From an uncultured Collinsella sp. (GTDB lineage Bacteria; Actinomycetota; Coriobacteriia; Coriobacteriales; Coriobacteriaceae), in the NCBI GenBank assembly GCA_902467875.1, contig CABQWP010000001.1, forward strand, positions 45,414 through 109,413: 64,000 nucleotides of DNA. Reading direction: 5' to 3'. Both the position numbers and the translations under genes were made by a program. The number at the start of each line of letters is the position of its first letter. Within the stretch, counting starts at the first letter, position 1. Below are positions 34,631-43,103 of this stretch, in pieces. The notes under the pieces are model-generated. The model ran no database searches. It saw only the letters and a list, made by a program, of their open reading frames with translations, and was not told the origin of the DNA.

Positions 34631-36056
34631 CGCTTCCGATCCGCGCCAGCAGAATCGTACACGGCAGCCGGCGTCGCGCCCTGCCCAGCCTGGCCAGCGT
34701 CCGGCACAGCCGACGCAGCGCGCAGCTCAGTCTGCCGCGCGCTCGGTGCAGTCCTTCTCTCATTCGGCCCAACCTGTTCAACGGACGGGTCAGCAGCCTT
34801 CTGCTCGTTCGGTTCAGCATTCGGCTTCTCACGCGGCTCAACAGCCCACTGCTCGTACGGCCCAGCCTGCAGGCGGTACCCGCTTTAAGCAGCAGGCACC
34901 TACCCAGCGAACTCAGGTCCCTCAATCGCATTCGCATCACGCTCGCGGTTCGCATGGCGTTGCTCCGGCGACCCGCTCGAGCTACAACACGCATGCTCGT
35001 CGCGGTGCTCAAAAGAAAAGCTCCCCGGTGCCTATGATTATCGGCGTTGTGGTGGCGGTGCTCGCGCTTGCTGCGATCGCTTTCTTTGTCGTGCCGGCCG
35101 TCAAGGGCTTCTTTGCCGGTGAGGATACGAAGGTCACGGCTGGTCAGCAGGTTACGGTGACCATTCCCGATGGTGCTTCAGGCGATACGATCGCCTCGAT
35201 TCTCTCCGAGAACCATATCGTTGAAAATCCCAAGGATTACTATGCGGCGGTGAAGAAGCTCAACGCCGATATGTCGCTCAAGCCCGGTGATTATTCGTTC
35301 ACCACACTCATGGATGCGACCAAGGTTGTTCAGCAGCTCATGGAAGGCCCCAACGCGGGCTCCAGTGCGCTGACTATCCCTGAGGGCCTGACGGTCGATC
35401 AAGTCGCCGACCGTGTGGCCCAGGCCTACGACAGCATCTCTAAGGAAGACTTCCTCAACCAGGCCAAGGCCTCCAACTACGTGGACGACTATAGCTTCCT
35501 TAAGGGCGCCGCCAACGATTCGCTCGAGGGTTTCTTGTTCCCCAAGACCTATTCGTTGGGTGATTTGCCGACGGCCGATGGCGTGATTCGCGCTATGCTC
35601 GATCAGTTTAAGACCGAGTACAAGTCGCTTGACTTTGCGAGCTGCGAAGCCAAGATCAAGGAACGCTACGGTGTGGAGATGTCCGACTACGACATCGTCA
35701 ACTTGGCCTCTATCGTTGAGCGCGAGGGCCTCAACGCCGACCAGCGCGCGCACGTGGCCTCGGTCTTCTACAACCGTCTTGCCGGCAAGCTCGATGGTCT
35801 GCGCTATCTCAACAGCGATGCGACCATGATGTATGTCACCGGTGGCGAGGTTAGCGCCGACGACCTGCAGAGCGATAGTCCGTATAACACCTATAAGCAC
35901 GAGGGCCTGCCGCCCACGCCCATCTGCTCTCCGTCGCTCGAGGCACTCAAGGCCACGCTTGAGCCGACCGACTCCGATGACCTGTATTTCTACATTACGC
36001 AGGACGAGGAGTACTTCTCGCAAACCTACGAAGAGCATCAACAGTCTTGGAATTAG
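34623..36056 (+). CDS. mltG: Endolytic murein transglycosylase MltG with long disordered N-terminus
   Basis: 477 residues from ATG 34623, with GAGGAGG upstream. The first ~135 residues are low-complexity, rich in Gln, Ala, Ser, Arg and Pro, and should lie in the cytoplasm. A single helix (PMIIGVVVAVLALAAIAFFVV) follows, then a LysM-like region and the YceG catalytic domain with LASIVEREGLNADQRAHVASVFYNRL, holding the catalytic Glu, and GLPPTPICSPSLEAL. MltG cuts nascent glycan strands and sets their length at the membrane. The N-terminal extension is much longer than in E. coli. Confidence 0.92.
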   Translation: MSSASDPRQQNRTRQPASRPAQPGQRPAQPTQRAAQSAARSVQSFSHSAQPVQRTGQQPSARSVQHSASHAAQQPTARTAQPAGGTRFKQQAPTQRTQVPQSHSHHARGSHGVAPATRSSYNTHARRGAQKKSSPVPMIIGVVVAVLALAAIAFFVVPAVKGFFAGEDTKVTAGQQVTVTIPDGASGDTIASILSENHIVENPKDYYAAVKKLNADMSLKPGDYSFTTLMDATKVVQQLMEGPNAGSSALTIPEGLTVDQVADRVAQAYDSISKEDFLNQAKASNYVDDYSFLKGAANDSLEGFLFPKTYSLGDLPTADGVIRAMLDQFKTEYKSLDFASCEAKIKERYGVEMSDYDIVNLASIVEREGLNADQRAHVASVFYNRLAGKLDGLRYLNSDATMMYVTGGEVSADDLQSDSPYNTYKHEGLPPTPICSPSLEALKATLEPTDSDDLYFYITQDEEYFSQTYEEHQQSWN

Positions 36057-36057
36057 C

Positions 36058-36555
36058 ATGAGGATTTTTAGCCCCAAACGTTACGTTGCCTCGGTCGATC
36101 GCATCGACCTTGATACCCTTTGGGCCGACGGCAAACGCGCCATTCTGCTCGATCGCGATAACACCCTGGTGCCGCGCGACACCGAGCAGGTTCCCGCCGC
36201 GGTTTCCGCTTGGCTCGATACCGCCCGCGCCAAAGGCTTTAAGCTGTGCATGGTGTCCAACAACTGGCATCGCGACCAGGTCATGGCATCAGCACGCGAG
36301 CTGGGACTCGAGGCCATCAGCCATGCCATGAAGCCGGCGCCGTTTGCCCTCAAGGCGGGTCTTAAGCGCCTCGGCGCCACGGCTGACGAGGCGGTGCTGA
36401 TCGGTGATCAGCTCTACACGGACGTGTGGAGCGGCAACTTCGCCGGCGTCGATACCATCCTGGTAAAGCCGCAGGCGACGCAGGACCTGTGGTATACGCA
36501 GATCTTCCGTATCTTTGAGCGCCGGGCCCTGCGCGACCTTCCTTGCGAGGAATAG
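36058..36555 (+). CDS. yqeG: YqeG family HAD-type phosphatase
   Basis: 165 residues from ATG 36058, one base after the mltG stop. HAD motifs: ILLDRDNTLVPRD (nucleophile Asp and the following acid), MVSNN (motif II), MKPAPFALKAGLKRL (motif III lysine) and VLIGDQLYTDVWSGNFAGV (motif IV). The subfamily IIIA YqeG group includes phosphatidylglycerophosphatases and proteins found with shikimate or ribosome genes. It sits between mltG and aroK in a tight operon. A lipid-phosphate or nucleotide substrate is possible; none is proven here. Confidence 0.85.
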   Translation: MRIFSPKRYVASVDRIDLDTLWADGKRAILLDRDNTLVPRDTEQVPAAVSAWLDTARAKGFKLCMVSNNWHRDQVMASARELGLEAISHAMKPAPFALKAGLKRLGATADEAVLIGDQLYTDVWSGNFAGVDTILVKPQATQDLWYTQIFRIFERRALRDLPCEE

Positions 36556-36563
36556 GTCTCGTC

Positions 36564-37097
36564 ATGTCCCAGCACATCAAACACGGCTGCGACCATATCT
36601 TCTTTATCGGCTTTTTGGGCGCGGGCAAGTCGACGCTTGCGCGCAACGTGGGCACCATGTTCAAGCGGCGTTTTATCGATACCGACCGTCTGGTCGTGCG
36701 CCGTTGCGGCAAGTCGGTAACCGAGATTTTTGAGACCGAGGGCGAGGATCGTTTTCGCGAGCTCGAGACCTCGGCGCTCCGTTCGCTCCAAAGCGAGCGC
36801 AGCCTGTTGGTTTCGTGCGGGGGCGGTATCGTCGAAACGCCGGTGAATATTGAACTGATGCACGAAATGGGTACGTGCGTGTACCTCGAGGGCGACTTCG
36901 AGGATTCGATTCGACAGATTCGTCGGTCCGACACGCGCCCCGATTTCCGTTCGCCCGAGCATGCTGCGCGCCTGTTTGAGCATCGCCGTCCGCTGTATCG
37001 CCAGGCCGCCGACCTTACCCTTGATATTCGCAACAAGTCCTTCGAGGACGTTTCCTACCTTTGTGCCGAGATGCTTTTGGAGCGTGGGCTGCTATGA
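36564..37097 (+). CDS. aroK: Shikimate kinase
   Basis: 177 residues from ATG 36564. Walker A FIGFLGAGKSTLAR, shikimate-binding DTDRLV, RFRELE and SCGGGIVE, the lid arginine in RRSDTRPDF and the late HRRPLYRQAAD are all kept, so the enzyme looks active. It phosphorylates shikimate at the 3-position in aromatic amino acid synthesis. Its stop overlaps the aroB-like start (ATGA). The intact kinase beside a degenerate dehydroquinate synthase homologue is odd. Confidence 0.9.
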   Translation: MSQHIKHGCDHIFFIGFLGAGKSTLARNVGTMFKRRFIDTDRLVVRRCGKSVTEIFETEGEDRFRELETSALRSLQSERSLLVSCGGGIVETPVNIELMHEMGTCVYLEGDFEDSIRQIRRSDTRPDFRSPEHAARLFEHRRPLYRQAADLTLDIRNKSFEDVSYLCAEMLLERGLL

Positions 37098-38203
37098 TTC
37101 GCCGTCAACTGATCAATTTCCAAAACCGCAGCGTCGATGTCCGCGTCGGATTGGGCGCGTTCGATGAACTGTCGCGTATGTTTGCCTCGGCCGTGGGCAA
37201 GCCTAAGCGCGCGATGGTCGTTTGGAACACCGCCACATCCGAGCGTTTTGGTGAAGTCGTCGAGCATGCGCTGGTCGACGCCGGTTTTGCCGTGTCGCCG
37301 CTAGTCCTCGAGGTTTCGCCTGCTGGTGCCACGCTGGCCGATGCCGATGCGATCTTTGGCGCCCTGTCTGCCAACGGCGTTACCTGCGACGATCTGGTTG
37401 TCGCCGTTGGCGATGCCGCAACCTGCTCGGTTGTTAGCTGGTGCGCCAACCAGTGGTGTGGCCGAACCGAGTGCGCGCTGCTGCCGACGACCTTCGACGC
37501 CATGCTCACGGTCGCGACGACCATGAAGCCGCTCGTCGCCTCGCCGGCGAATGCGCTTCCCGCTATCGCGTTCCGTCCTGAGCCGGGCTTGGTCGTGTGT
37601 GACCTCGACCTTGTTCGCGAGGCGGACCCCGAGTACCTCAAGTTCGGCTATGTGGTGCTTGTTGGCACCATGCTTTCGAGCAGCAAGTCCCGCTGGAATC
37701 AGTTTACTGAGACCGTTCCCGAGATTCTCGCGGGCGAGGAGGTCGCGCTCGTCAATGCAGTTCAATGGTCTCAGACTGCCCGCAAGGACGTACTGATGGC
37801 CACGAACCCGAGCGCCCGCCATGCGCTCGATTTTGGCAAGACGGGGGAGCGTACCCTGCGCGCTTGCTTGGGCGATGCTGCTTCGCAGGTTCCTGCCTAC
37901 CAGCTGTTGTCCGAGGGCATGCGCTTTGAGGCGCGCCTAGCACATGATGCCTGCGACTTCGATATCGATTACGTCTTTGAGGTCGATGACTGCCTAGAGG
38001 ACTTTGGTATCGAGGAACTTGCCCTCGATCTGGAGCCTGCCGCATATATCGAGGAGTTCCGCAGGCAGCAGTTCGCTCGCTCGAATCGCAGCATGCTGCC
38101 GCTGCCCGCGGCACTCGGCGCCATTCGCCTAACGAGCGTTGAGGACGAGGTTCTTGAGCGCCATGCTCACGCTTACTTGGCTTCTCGCAAAGAACTTCTC
38201 TAA
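37094..38203 (+). CDS. Degenerate 3-dehydroquinate synthase (AroB) homologue
   Basis: 369 residues from ATG 37094. Position and overall length match aroB in the aroK-aroB-pepP-efp-nusB order, and PTTFDAML, RPEPGLVVCDLDLV and PEYLKFG align with AroB blocks. Key elements are changed: the NAD loop GGGVxGDLAG reads VAVGDAATCS; the block that should contain HTFGHAIE reads LDFGKTGERTLR; and LHGEAV reads QLLSEGM. Two metal-binding histidines and the conserved Asp before the GGKTG lysine are therefore missing. It is unlikely to be a standard zinc-dependent synthase. It may be repurposed or catalyse an altered reaction. Confidence 0.78.
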   Translation: MIRRQLINFQNRSVDVRVGLGAFDELSRMFASAVGKPKRAMVVWNTATSERFGEVVEHALVDAGFAVSPLVLEVSPAGATLADADAIFGALSANGVTCDDLVVAVGDAATCSVVSWCANQWCGRTECALLPTTFDAMLTVATTMKPLVASPANALPAIAFRPEPGLVVCDLDLVREADPEYLKFGYVVLVGTMLSSSKSRWNQFTETVPEILAGEEVALVNAVQWSQTARKDVLMATNPSARHALDFGKTGERTLRACLGDAASQVPAYQLLSEGMRFEARLAHDACDFDIDYVFEVDDCLEDFGIEELALDLEPAAYIEEFRRQQFARSNRSMLPLPAALGAIRLTSVEDEVLERHAHAYLASRKELL

Positions 38204-38240
38204 GATTTATTGACATCCATCGTCTTTCGTATCATGTTGA

Positions 38241-38309
38241 GGGACGGGTTTCCAATCGGTTGCGGTTCGCATGCGATTCCGACGTTCGGTTGAGACCCGT
38301 CCCGTCTTT
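38241..38309 (+). promoter_or_regulatory. Structured leader of the pepP gene
   Basis: GGGACGGGTTTC (38241-38252) pairs with GAGACCCGTCCC (38292-38303) including one G-U, enclosing smaller helices (AATCG/CGATT and TGCG/CGCA). GTCTTTA follows, so it may be an attenuator. TTGACA at 38210-38215 with TATCAT at 38230-38235 (14-bp spacer) is an imperfect promoter just upstream. Confidence 0.5.
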
Positions 38310-38335
38310 ATAGAGACAATAAGAAAGGAATCTGC

Positions 38336-39466
38336 ATGTCTGAGTTTGCTGCCGGTCCTGCCGGTCGTATCGAACGTGTCCGTGCCCTGATGGTCGAGCG
38401 CGGCTACGACGCTATCGTGGTACGCGACGAGGCCAATCTTCGTTGGCTCACGGGCGTGAAGGGCGTCTTCGACTACACCTTCGAGTTCCCGCACGCGGCG
38501 TTTATTACGGCTGACCAGTGCCTGTTCCATACCGACTCGCGCTACCTCAACAGCTTTGAGGAGAACACGCCCGCCGGCAGCCCTTGGGTCTATGACATGG
38601 ACGAGGGCACCATCCCCGGTTGGGTCGCCGGCAAGATCGCAGCCAACAAGTGCCGCGTCTGCGCTGTCGAGGACGATATGCAGATCAACTTCTACCAGGG
38701 CATTCAGCGTGGTCTGGAGGATCGTTCCGTCGCCTGCATGTTGCCGCTGATGCATGACGACATCCGCAAGATGCGCGCCATCAAGGATGCCGAGGAGATC
38801 GAGCTCATGCGCCATGCACAGTCGATCACTGACGCCGCCTTCCAGCACATGCTCGGCTTTATTAAGCCCGGTATGACCGAGAAGCAGGTTCGCAACGAGC
38901 TCGAGAACTTTATGTTCGCCAACGGCGCTGACAGCCTTGCCTTCGGCTCCATCGTAGCGAGCGGTCCCAACACCGCCAACCCGCATGCCGTGCCGAGCGA
39001 CCGCGTGATCGAGAAGGGCGACTTTGTCCTCATGGATTACGGCGCGGGCTACTGCGATTATCGTTCCGATATGACGCGCACCGTCGTGATGGGCGAGCCC
39101 ACGCAGGAACAGCTCGACCTGTATGCGCTCGTGCGCCGTACGCACGAGGAATGCGTCGCCGCCATCCATCCGGGCGTCGAGGGCAACGACATTTTCAAGC
39201 TTTCCAAGAAGATCATCGGCGATGCCGGCTATGGCGATTACTACAACCATGGTCTGGGCCACGGCGTGGGCATCGACATCCACGAGCTGCCCAACTTCAA
39301 CCGCAGCAAGAACACCATCGAGATCGGCTCGGTTGTCACCATGGAGCCCGGCGTCTACCTGCCCGGCGTGGGCGGCGTGCGCCTTGAGGACTACGGCGTG
39401 GTCACCGAGAACGGCTACGAGCCCTTCACCAAGACCCCGCACGACCTGCACGTTATCGACTGCTAG
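38336..39466 (+). CDS. pepP: Xaa-Pro aminopeptidase (M24B family)
   Basis: 376 residues from ATG 38336, with AAGAAAGGAA upstream. An N-terminal creatinase-like domain is followed by the pita-bread metallopeptidase domain with all five metal ligands: Asp in LMDYGAGYCDY, Asp in RSDMTRT, His in GLGHGVGIDIHELP, Glu in VVTMEPGVYLPG and Glu in GVRLEDYGVV. It releases N-terminal residues before proline. The pepP-efp adjacency is widespread, and EF-P relieves ribosome stalling at prolines, a suggestive link. The gene has its own structured leader and a downstream terminator. Confidence 0.93.
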   Translation: MSEFAAGPAGRIERVRALMVERGYDAIVVRDEANLRWLTGVKGVFDYTFEFPHAAFITADQCLFHTDSRYLNSFEENTPAGSPWVYDMDEGTIPGWVAGKIAANKCRVCAVEDDMQINFYQGIQRGLEDRSVACMLPLMHDDIRKMRAIKDAEEIELMRHAQSITDAAFQHMLGFIKPGMTEKQVRNELENFMFANGADSLAFGSIVASGPNTANPHAVPSDRVIEKGDFVLMDYGAGYCDYRSDMTRTVVMGEPTQEQLDLYALVRRTHEECVAAIHPGVEGNDIFKLSKKIIGDAGYGDYYNHGLGHGVGIDIHELPNFNRSKNTIEIGSVVTMEPGVYLPGVGGVRLEDYGVVTENGYEPFTKTPHDLHVIDC

Positions 39467-39490
39467 TCTACTTCGGTAGATAGTTTGGGG

Positions 39491-39535
39491 CGGGGCGTTC
39501 GGATCGATTCGGACGCCCCGCGTTCTCTTTTTATG
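39491..39535 (+). terminator. Terminator after pepP
   Basis: CGGGGCGT (39491-39498) pairs with ACGCCCCG (39513-39520), followed by CGTTCTCTTTTT. Confidence 0.7.
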
Positions 39536-39563
39536 CGCTCGCTGCAGGCGCCGTCTGCAAGTG

Positions 39564-39569
39564 TATAAT
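39564..39569 (+). promoter_or_regulatory. Consensus -10 box before efp
   Basis: A perfect TATAAT lies 58 bp before the efp start. No good -35 is seen 17 bp upstream (GCTGCA). Confidence 0.45.
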
Positions 39570-39626
39570 TTCTGTCGTATGTAATTTGGACGCTTGTGCG
39601 TTCTGCCCATAACAAGAAAGGTCGCT

Positions 39627-40190
39627 ATGCCTACCATTTCTACCGCCGACTTCAAGAACGGCCTCGGTCTCCGCATCAAGGACAAGGTCTACACCATCGT
39701 CGAGTTCCAGCATGTCAAGCCGGGCAAGGGCGGCGCGTTTGTGCGCTACAAGACCCGCGACATCAAGAGCGGCCGCGTCGTCGAGAACACCTGCAACGCC
39801 GGCACCAAGTTCGAGAGCGTCATGCTTACCACCCGCGAGTTCCAGTACCTCTACAACGATGGCGCCGACTACATCTTCATGGACAACGAGTCCTATGAGC
39901 AGGTTCCCGTTCCCGAGGACATGGTGGGCGAGAACTCCAAGTGGCTGCGCGAGAACGACATCTGCCAGCTGCTCTTCGCCGACGATGAGCTCATGGGCGT
40001 GACCCCCCCGATGTTCATCGAGACCACCATCGTCCAGACCGACCCGGGCTTTAAGGGCGACACCGTCCAGGGTTCCACCAAGCCGGCCACGATTGACACC
40101 GGCGCTGTCATCCAGGTCCCCATGTACCTCAACGAGGGCGAGGTCATCAAGGTTGACACCCGCGACGGCAAGTTCGTCTCCCGCGTCTAG
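39627..40190 (+). CDS. efp: Translation elongation factor P
   Basis: 187 residues from ATG 39627, with AAGAAAGG upstream. Three beta-barrel domains: the KOW-like N domain with KPGKGGAFVRYK (the loop lysine that is modified in many bacteria), an OB domain, and the C-terminal motif GDTVQGSTKPATIDTGAVIQVPMYLNEGE. EF-P helps ribosomes make proline-proline bonds. No lysine-modification genes (epmA/epmB) are in the window. It heads the efp-asp23-nusB-xseB-tlyA-nadK-recN series. Confidence 0.96.
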   Translation: MPTISTADFKNGLGLRIKDKVYTIVEFQHVKPGKGGAFVRYKTRDIKSGRVVENTCNAGTKFESVMLTTREFQYLYNDGADYIFMDNESYEQVPVPEDMVGENSKWLRENDICQLLFADDELMGVTPPMFIETTIVQTDPGFKGDTVQGSTKPATIDTGAVIQVPMYLNEGEVIKVDTRDGKFVSRV

Positions 40191-40214
40191 CAACCAACTC
40201 TTCTAGGAGGACTC

Positions 40215-40577
40215 ATGCCCCAGGAAATCAAGATTGACGGCATCGGCATTTCGCCCGATGTTCTGACCGCCATCGTCTCGCGCGCCGTGTCGGATGTCGA
40301 GGGCATCGCCTCCGTTGGCGTCAAGGACCTTGCCACCAACCTTGTCTCCATGATGCTCTCGTCCAAGGCCCCGGCTTCCGAGCCGGCGGTCGAGGCCGAG
40401 GTCGTTGGCGGCAAGCTCGCACTCACCGTGCGTGTCGTGGTGTTCTTTGGCTATCCGTTCAAGAAACTCGCCGAGGCCGTTCGCGTCGCCGTGGTCGCCG
40501 CCATCGATGCTCAGGTGGGCGTCGAGGTTGAGCGCGTTGACGTTTGCATTGACGGCCTCGTTTTCCCCAAGGAGTAA
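40215..40577 (+). CDS. Asp23/Gls24 family protein
   Basis: 120 residues from ATG 40215, with AGGAGGA upstream. The family pattern is clear: ISPDVLTAIVSRAVSDVEGIASVG at the start, then VVGGKLALTVRVVVFFGYPFKKLAEAVRVAVVAAID and a C-terminal VERVDVCIDGLVF. Members such as YqhY are linked in Firmicutes to regulation of acetyl-CoA carboxylase and envelope stress. Here it lies between efp and nusB, the same place as yqhY. The role in this organism is unproven. Confidence 0.88.
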   Translation: MPQEIKIDGIGISPDVLTAIVSRAVSDVEGIASVGVKDLATNLVSMMLSSKAPASEPAVEAEVVGGKLALTVRVVVFFGYPFKKLAEAVRVAVVAAIDAQVGVEVERVDVCIDGLVFPKE

Positions 40578-40580
40578 CCT

Positions 40581-41165
40581 TTGAGCCTTAAGGTTTATCG
40601 CGGGCGTACGCTTGCCCGCAGTCAGGCGCTGCAGCTGCTGTTCCAGGCCGAGGCCACGGACAGCCCGCTCGAGCGCGTCCTCGAGGGTGATTTCCTGATC
40701 TCGAAGGGTCCCCTCGACCCCTATGCGTTGGAGCTGTGCCGCGGTGCCTACGAGCATATCGACCGCATCGACTGCGCTCTGCGATCCGTTGCCAAGAACT
40801 GGGATCTTATGCGCATGCCCGGCGCCGACCGCAATCTGCTGCGTATCGCTGTTTACGAGATGCGTTTCCTCACCGACGAGGAGGTCTCGGACGCCATCGT
40901 GATCAACGAGGCTGTCGAGCTTGCCAAGGCCTATGGCACCGACCAGTCCGCGTCGTTCGTCAACGGCGTGCTGGGCAAGATCGCTCGCAGCGAGGAGCTG
41001 CCGGGCGAGGGCCTGTACCAGGAGCTGCTGGCCGAAGATCGCGCTCGCGAGGAGGCGCAGGCTGCCGAGGCTGCCGCCAAGGTTGCGGTTGCTCAGGCTG
41101 AGGCTGGCGTGCTGGCCGAGGATGCGGACGCCGCCGAGGCTGACATCGACTCCGTCGAGGAGTAG
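40581..41165 (+). CDS. nusB: Transcription antitermination factor NusB
   Basis: 194 residues from TTG 40581, with AAGGAG 6 bases upstream. The all-helical NusB core covers residues 1-140 (RTLARSQALQLLFQAEATD, RIAVYEMRFLTDEEVSDAIVINEAVELAKAYG, SASFVNGVLGKI). It binds boxA RNA with S10 and supports rRNA operon transcription. The last ~50 residues are an Ala/Glu-rich acidic tail absent from the typical 140-residue protein. xseB starts 2 bases after the stop. Confidence 0.93.
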   Translation: MSLKVYRGRTLARSQALQLLFQAEATDSPLERVLEGDFLISKGPLDPYALELCRGAYEHIDRIDCALRSVAKNWDLMRMPGADRNLLRIAVYEMRFLTDEEVSDAIVINEAVELAKAYGTDQSASFVNGVLGKIARSEELPGEGLYQELLAEDRAREEAQAAEAAAKVAVAQAEAGVLAEDADAAEADIDSVEE

Positions 41166-41167
41166 CC

Positions 41168-41407
41168 ATGCCAGAGGGTTCTGTCCGTAACTTTGATGAG
41201 ATTTCGGACCGTCTGGATCAGATCATCGCTACCGTTCGCTCCAAGGATACCTCCTTGGAGCGTTCGCTCGATTTGTTTGACGAAGCGATTGAGCTGGGCT
41301 CCCGCGCGGTCGATATGGTCGACAAGTTTGAGTTGACGCCGCGTGAGGCCGACAAGCTCGAGCAGGAATACGATGAGGATGCGGCAAACGAATCCCAGGA
41401 TAGCTAG
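41168..41407 (+). CDS. xseB: Exodeoxyribonuclease VII small subunit
   Basis: 79 residues from ATG 41168. The XseB helical hairpin reads FDEISDRLDQIIATVRSKDT and SLDLFDEAIELGSRAVDMVDKFE. It binds several-fold to XseA to form the ATP-independent single-strand nuclease. xseA normally lies directly upstream, but it is not in this operon. The length matches the family. Confidence 0.87.
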   Translation: MPEGSVRNFDEISDRLDQIIATVRSKDTSLERSLDLFDEAIELGSRAVDMVDKFELTPREADKLEQEYDEDAANESQDS

Positions 41408-41433
41408 GCCGCATCTCCGGATACGAATGGTTG

Positions 41434-42246
41434 ATGGCATTCATGAAACGCGTGCGTCTTGATGACGAACTGATTTCACAGGGCATCTGCGCCGATCGCG
41501 CGGATGCCCTTCGCACTCTTATGGCCGGCTTGGTCTCGAGTGGCGGTGAGCGCTTGACTTCGCCGGGCCTTAAGGTGACCCCGGGCCTGCCGCTGCACGT
41601 GAAGGGACGCATTCCCTATGTTGGCCGCGGCGGTCTTAAGCTCGAAGGCGCGCTTGATGCGTTTGGTATCAATCCGACGGGCCTTGCCTGTCTGGATGTG
41701 GGCTGCTCTACCGGCGGCTTTACCGATTGCCTGCTCAAGCGCGGAGCTGCGACCGTTGTCTCGGTGGACGTGGGTCGCGCCCAGTTCGATTGGTCGTTGC
41801 GCCAGGACGATCGCGTGACGCTGCATGAGCGCACAAACGTGACGCAGCTGCCTGAGCTTGGCTATGCCGGCACTATCGACCTGGCTGTGTGTGATGTCTC
41901 GTTTACCAGCATCGCGAACATTATCGATGCGGTACTGGCGTGCCTGGCGCCTACGGGTGCATTCTGCACGCTCGTAAAGCCGCAGTTTGAGGCTCCGGCG
42001 GCGCTGGTGGGCGAGGGCGGCATTGTGACCGATCCCGCCGTGCGCCGCGATACACTCGTGGCGGCGGTTGAACTCTTTGCTGCCAAGGGCCTGTTCCCGG
42101 TCGATGTGTGCGTGTCGCCCATTCATGGTGCCAAGGGCAACGTTGAGTTTTTCCTGTACGGCACGAGATTTGACCCCGGCGATCGCTCGCAAGACGAGCT
42201 GCAATCCCAGGTATCGGTTATGAGCGAGAAAGCTGCAACGCTATGA
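41434..42246 (+). CDS. tlyA: TlyA family rRNA 2'-O-methyltransferase / hemolysin-like
   Basis: About 270 residues; TTG 41431, ATG 41434 and ATG 41443 are all possible starts, with no decisive ribosome-binding site. An S4 domain (VRLDDELISQGICADRADALRTL) precedes the FtsJ-like methyltransferase: YVGRGGLKLEGALDAFG, CLDVGCSTGGFTDCLLKRGA (cofactor loop) and LAVCDVSFTSIANI, then TLVKPQFEA. Homologues methylate 16S and 23S rRNA and determine capreomycin sensitivity. The stop overlaps the nadK start (ATGA); tlyA-nadK-recN is a common order. Confidence 0.92.
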   Translation: MAFMKRVRLDDELISQGICADRADALRTLMAGLVSSGGERLTSPGLKVTPGLPLHVKGRIPYVGRGGLKLEGALDAFGINPTGLACLDVGCSTGGFTDCLLKRGAATVVSVDVGRAQFDWSLRQDDRVTLHERTNVTQLPELGYAGTIDLAVCDVSFTSIANIIDAVLACLAPTGAFCTLVKPQFEAPAALVGEGGIVTDPAVRRDTLVAAVELFAAKGLFPVDVCVSPIHGAKGNVEFFLYGTRFDPGDRSQDELQSQVSVMSEKAATL

Positions 42247-43103
42247 AGGTCTTTCTGGTTCCCAATTACTACAAGCAAGAGGCGGTCGAGAGCGGCCTGA
42301 TGCTCGAGCTTTGGCTGACGCGCCAGGGCTATGAGGTCGCATGGGCTGCCGACCAGCGATCGAAGATTCAAAGCACGCCTGATATTGACGGCTCCGATCT
42401 GGTCATTACGCTCGGCGGCGACGGCACGTTGCTGCGCGCTGCCCGCATCCTCAACCATCGTGAGATTCCTATCCTCGGTCTTTCCTATGGTCACCTGGGT
42501 TTTTTAACTGCTGCGAGTCCCGAGGAGCGCGACATTCTGCAGGTCGTGAGCGACGCCCTGTCCGGCGAGCTGCATGTGAGCCGTCGCGCTACCATCGCCG
42601 CGGATATCGTGTCCGTGCGCGAAGATGGTACGAAGGATGTCGTGCGCACCTTCGCCCTCAACGACATGGCGCTTACGCGCGGCCCCCTGTCCGATATGGT
42701 CGAGTTTGACATCACGGTGTCCGGTCACCATATCGACCGCCTACGCGGTGACGGTGTCGTCGTTTCGACGGCGACTGGTTCTACGGGTTACGCGCTCAGC
42801 GCCGGTGGCCCCATCGTGAGCCCTGACTATACGGGCATGGTCTGCGTACCCATTGCGCCGCACACCATTCAAGCTCGCGCTTTCTTGACTTCGCCGAGCG
42901 ATGTCGTCGAAATCTTTATGTCCGATGACCGTCCGAGCGTTCCGGCGATCGCTATCGATGGACAGTTTATTACCTGCGACGGCACGGTCGAGAGCGTGGC
43001 CGTGCGCCGAGGCCCCGGCGATGTGCTGCTGCTCGACTACGGCCCCGAGAGTTTTTACAACTCGGTGAGCCGCGTATTCTACGGAGTCCGCCATGATCGA
43101 TGA
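42243..43103 (+). CDS. nadK: NAD kinase
   Basis: 286 residues from ATG 42243, overlapping tlyA by 4 bases. Motifs: VITLGGDGTLLRAARI, GLSYGHLGFLTAASP, FALNDMALTRG and STATGSTGYALSAGGPIVSP, the full set for ATP/polyphosphate-NAD kinase. It makes NADP from NAD. The coding end overlaps recN by 11 bases, so the three genes are translated as a unit. Length is normal. Confidence 0.95.
   Translation: MKVFLVPNYYKQEAVESGLMLELWLTRQGYEVAWAADQRSKIQSTPDIDGSDLVITLGGDGTLLRAARILNHREIPILGLSYGHLGFLTAASPEERDILQVVSDALSGELHVSRRATIAADIVSVREDGTKDVVRTFALNDMALTRGPLSDMVEFDITVSGHHIDRLRGDGVVVSTATGSTGYALSAGGPIVSPDYTGMVCVPIAPHTIQARAFLTSPSDVVEIFMSDDRPSVPAIAIDGQFITCDGTVESVAVRRGPGDVLLLDYGPESFYNSVSRVFYGVRHDR

Noticed and set aside
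38207..39685. 492-codon open frame on the complement opposite pepP
   Set aside because: No recognisable domain; pepP on the other strand has all five metal ligands.
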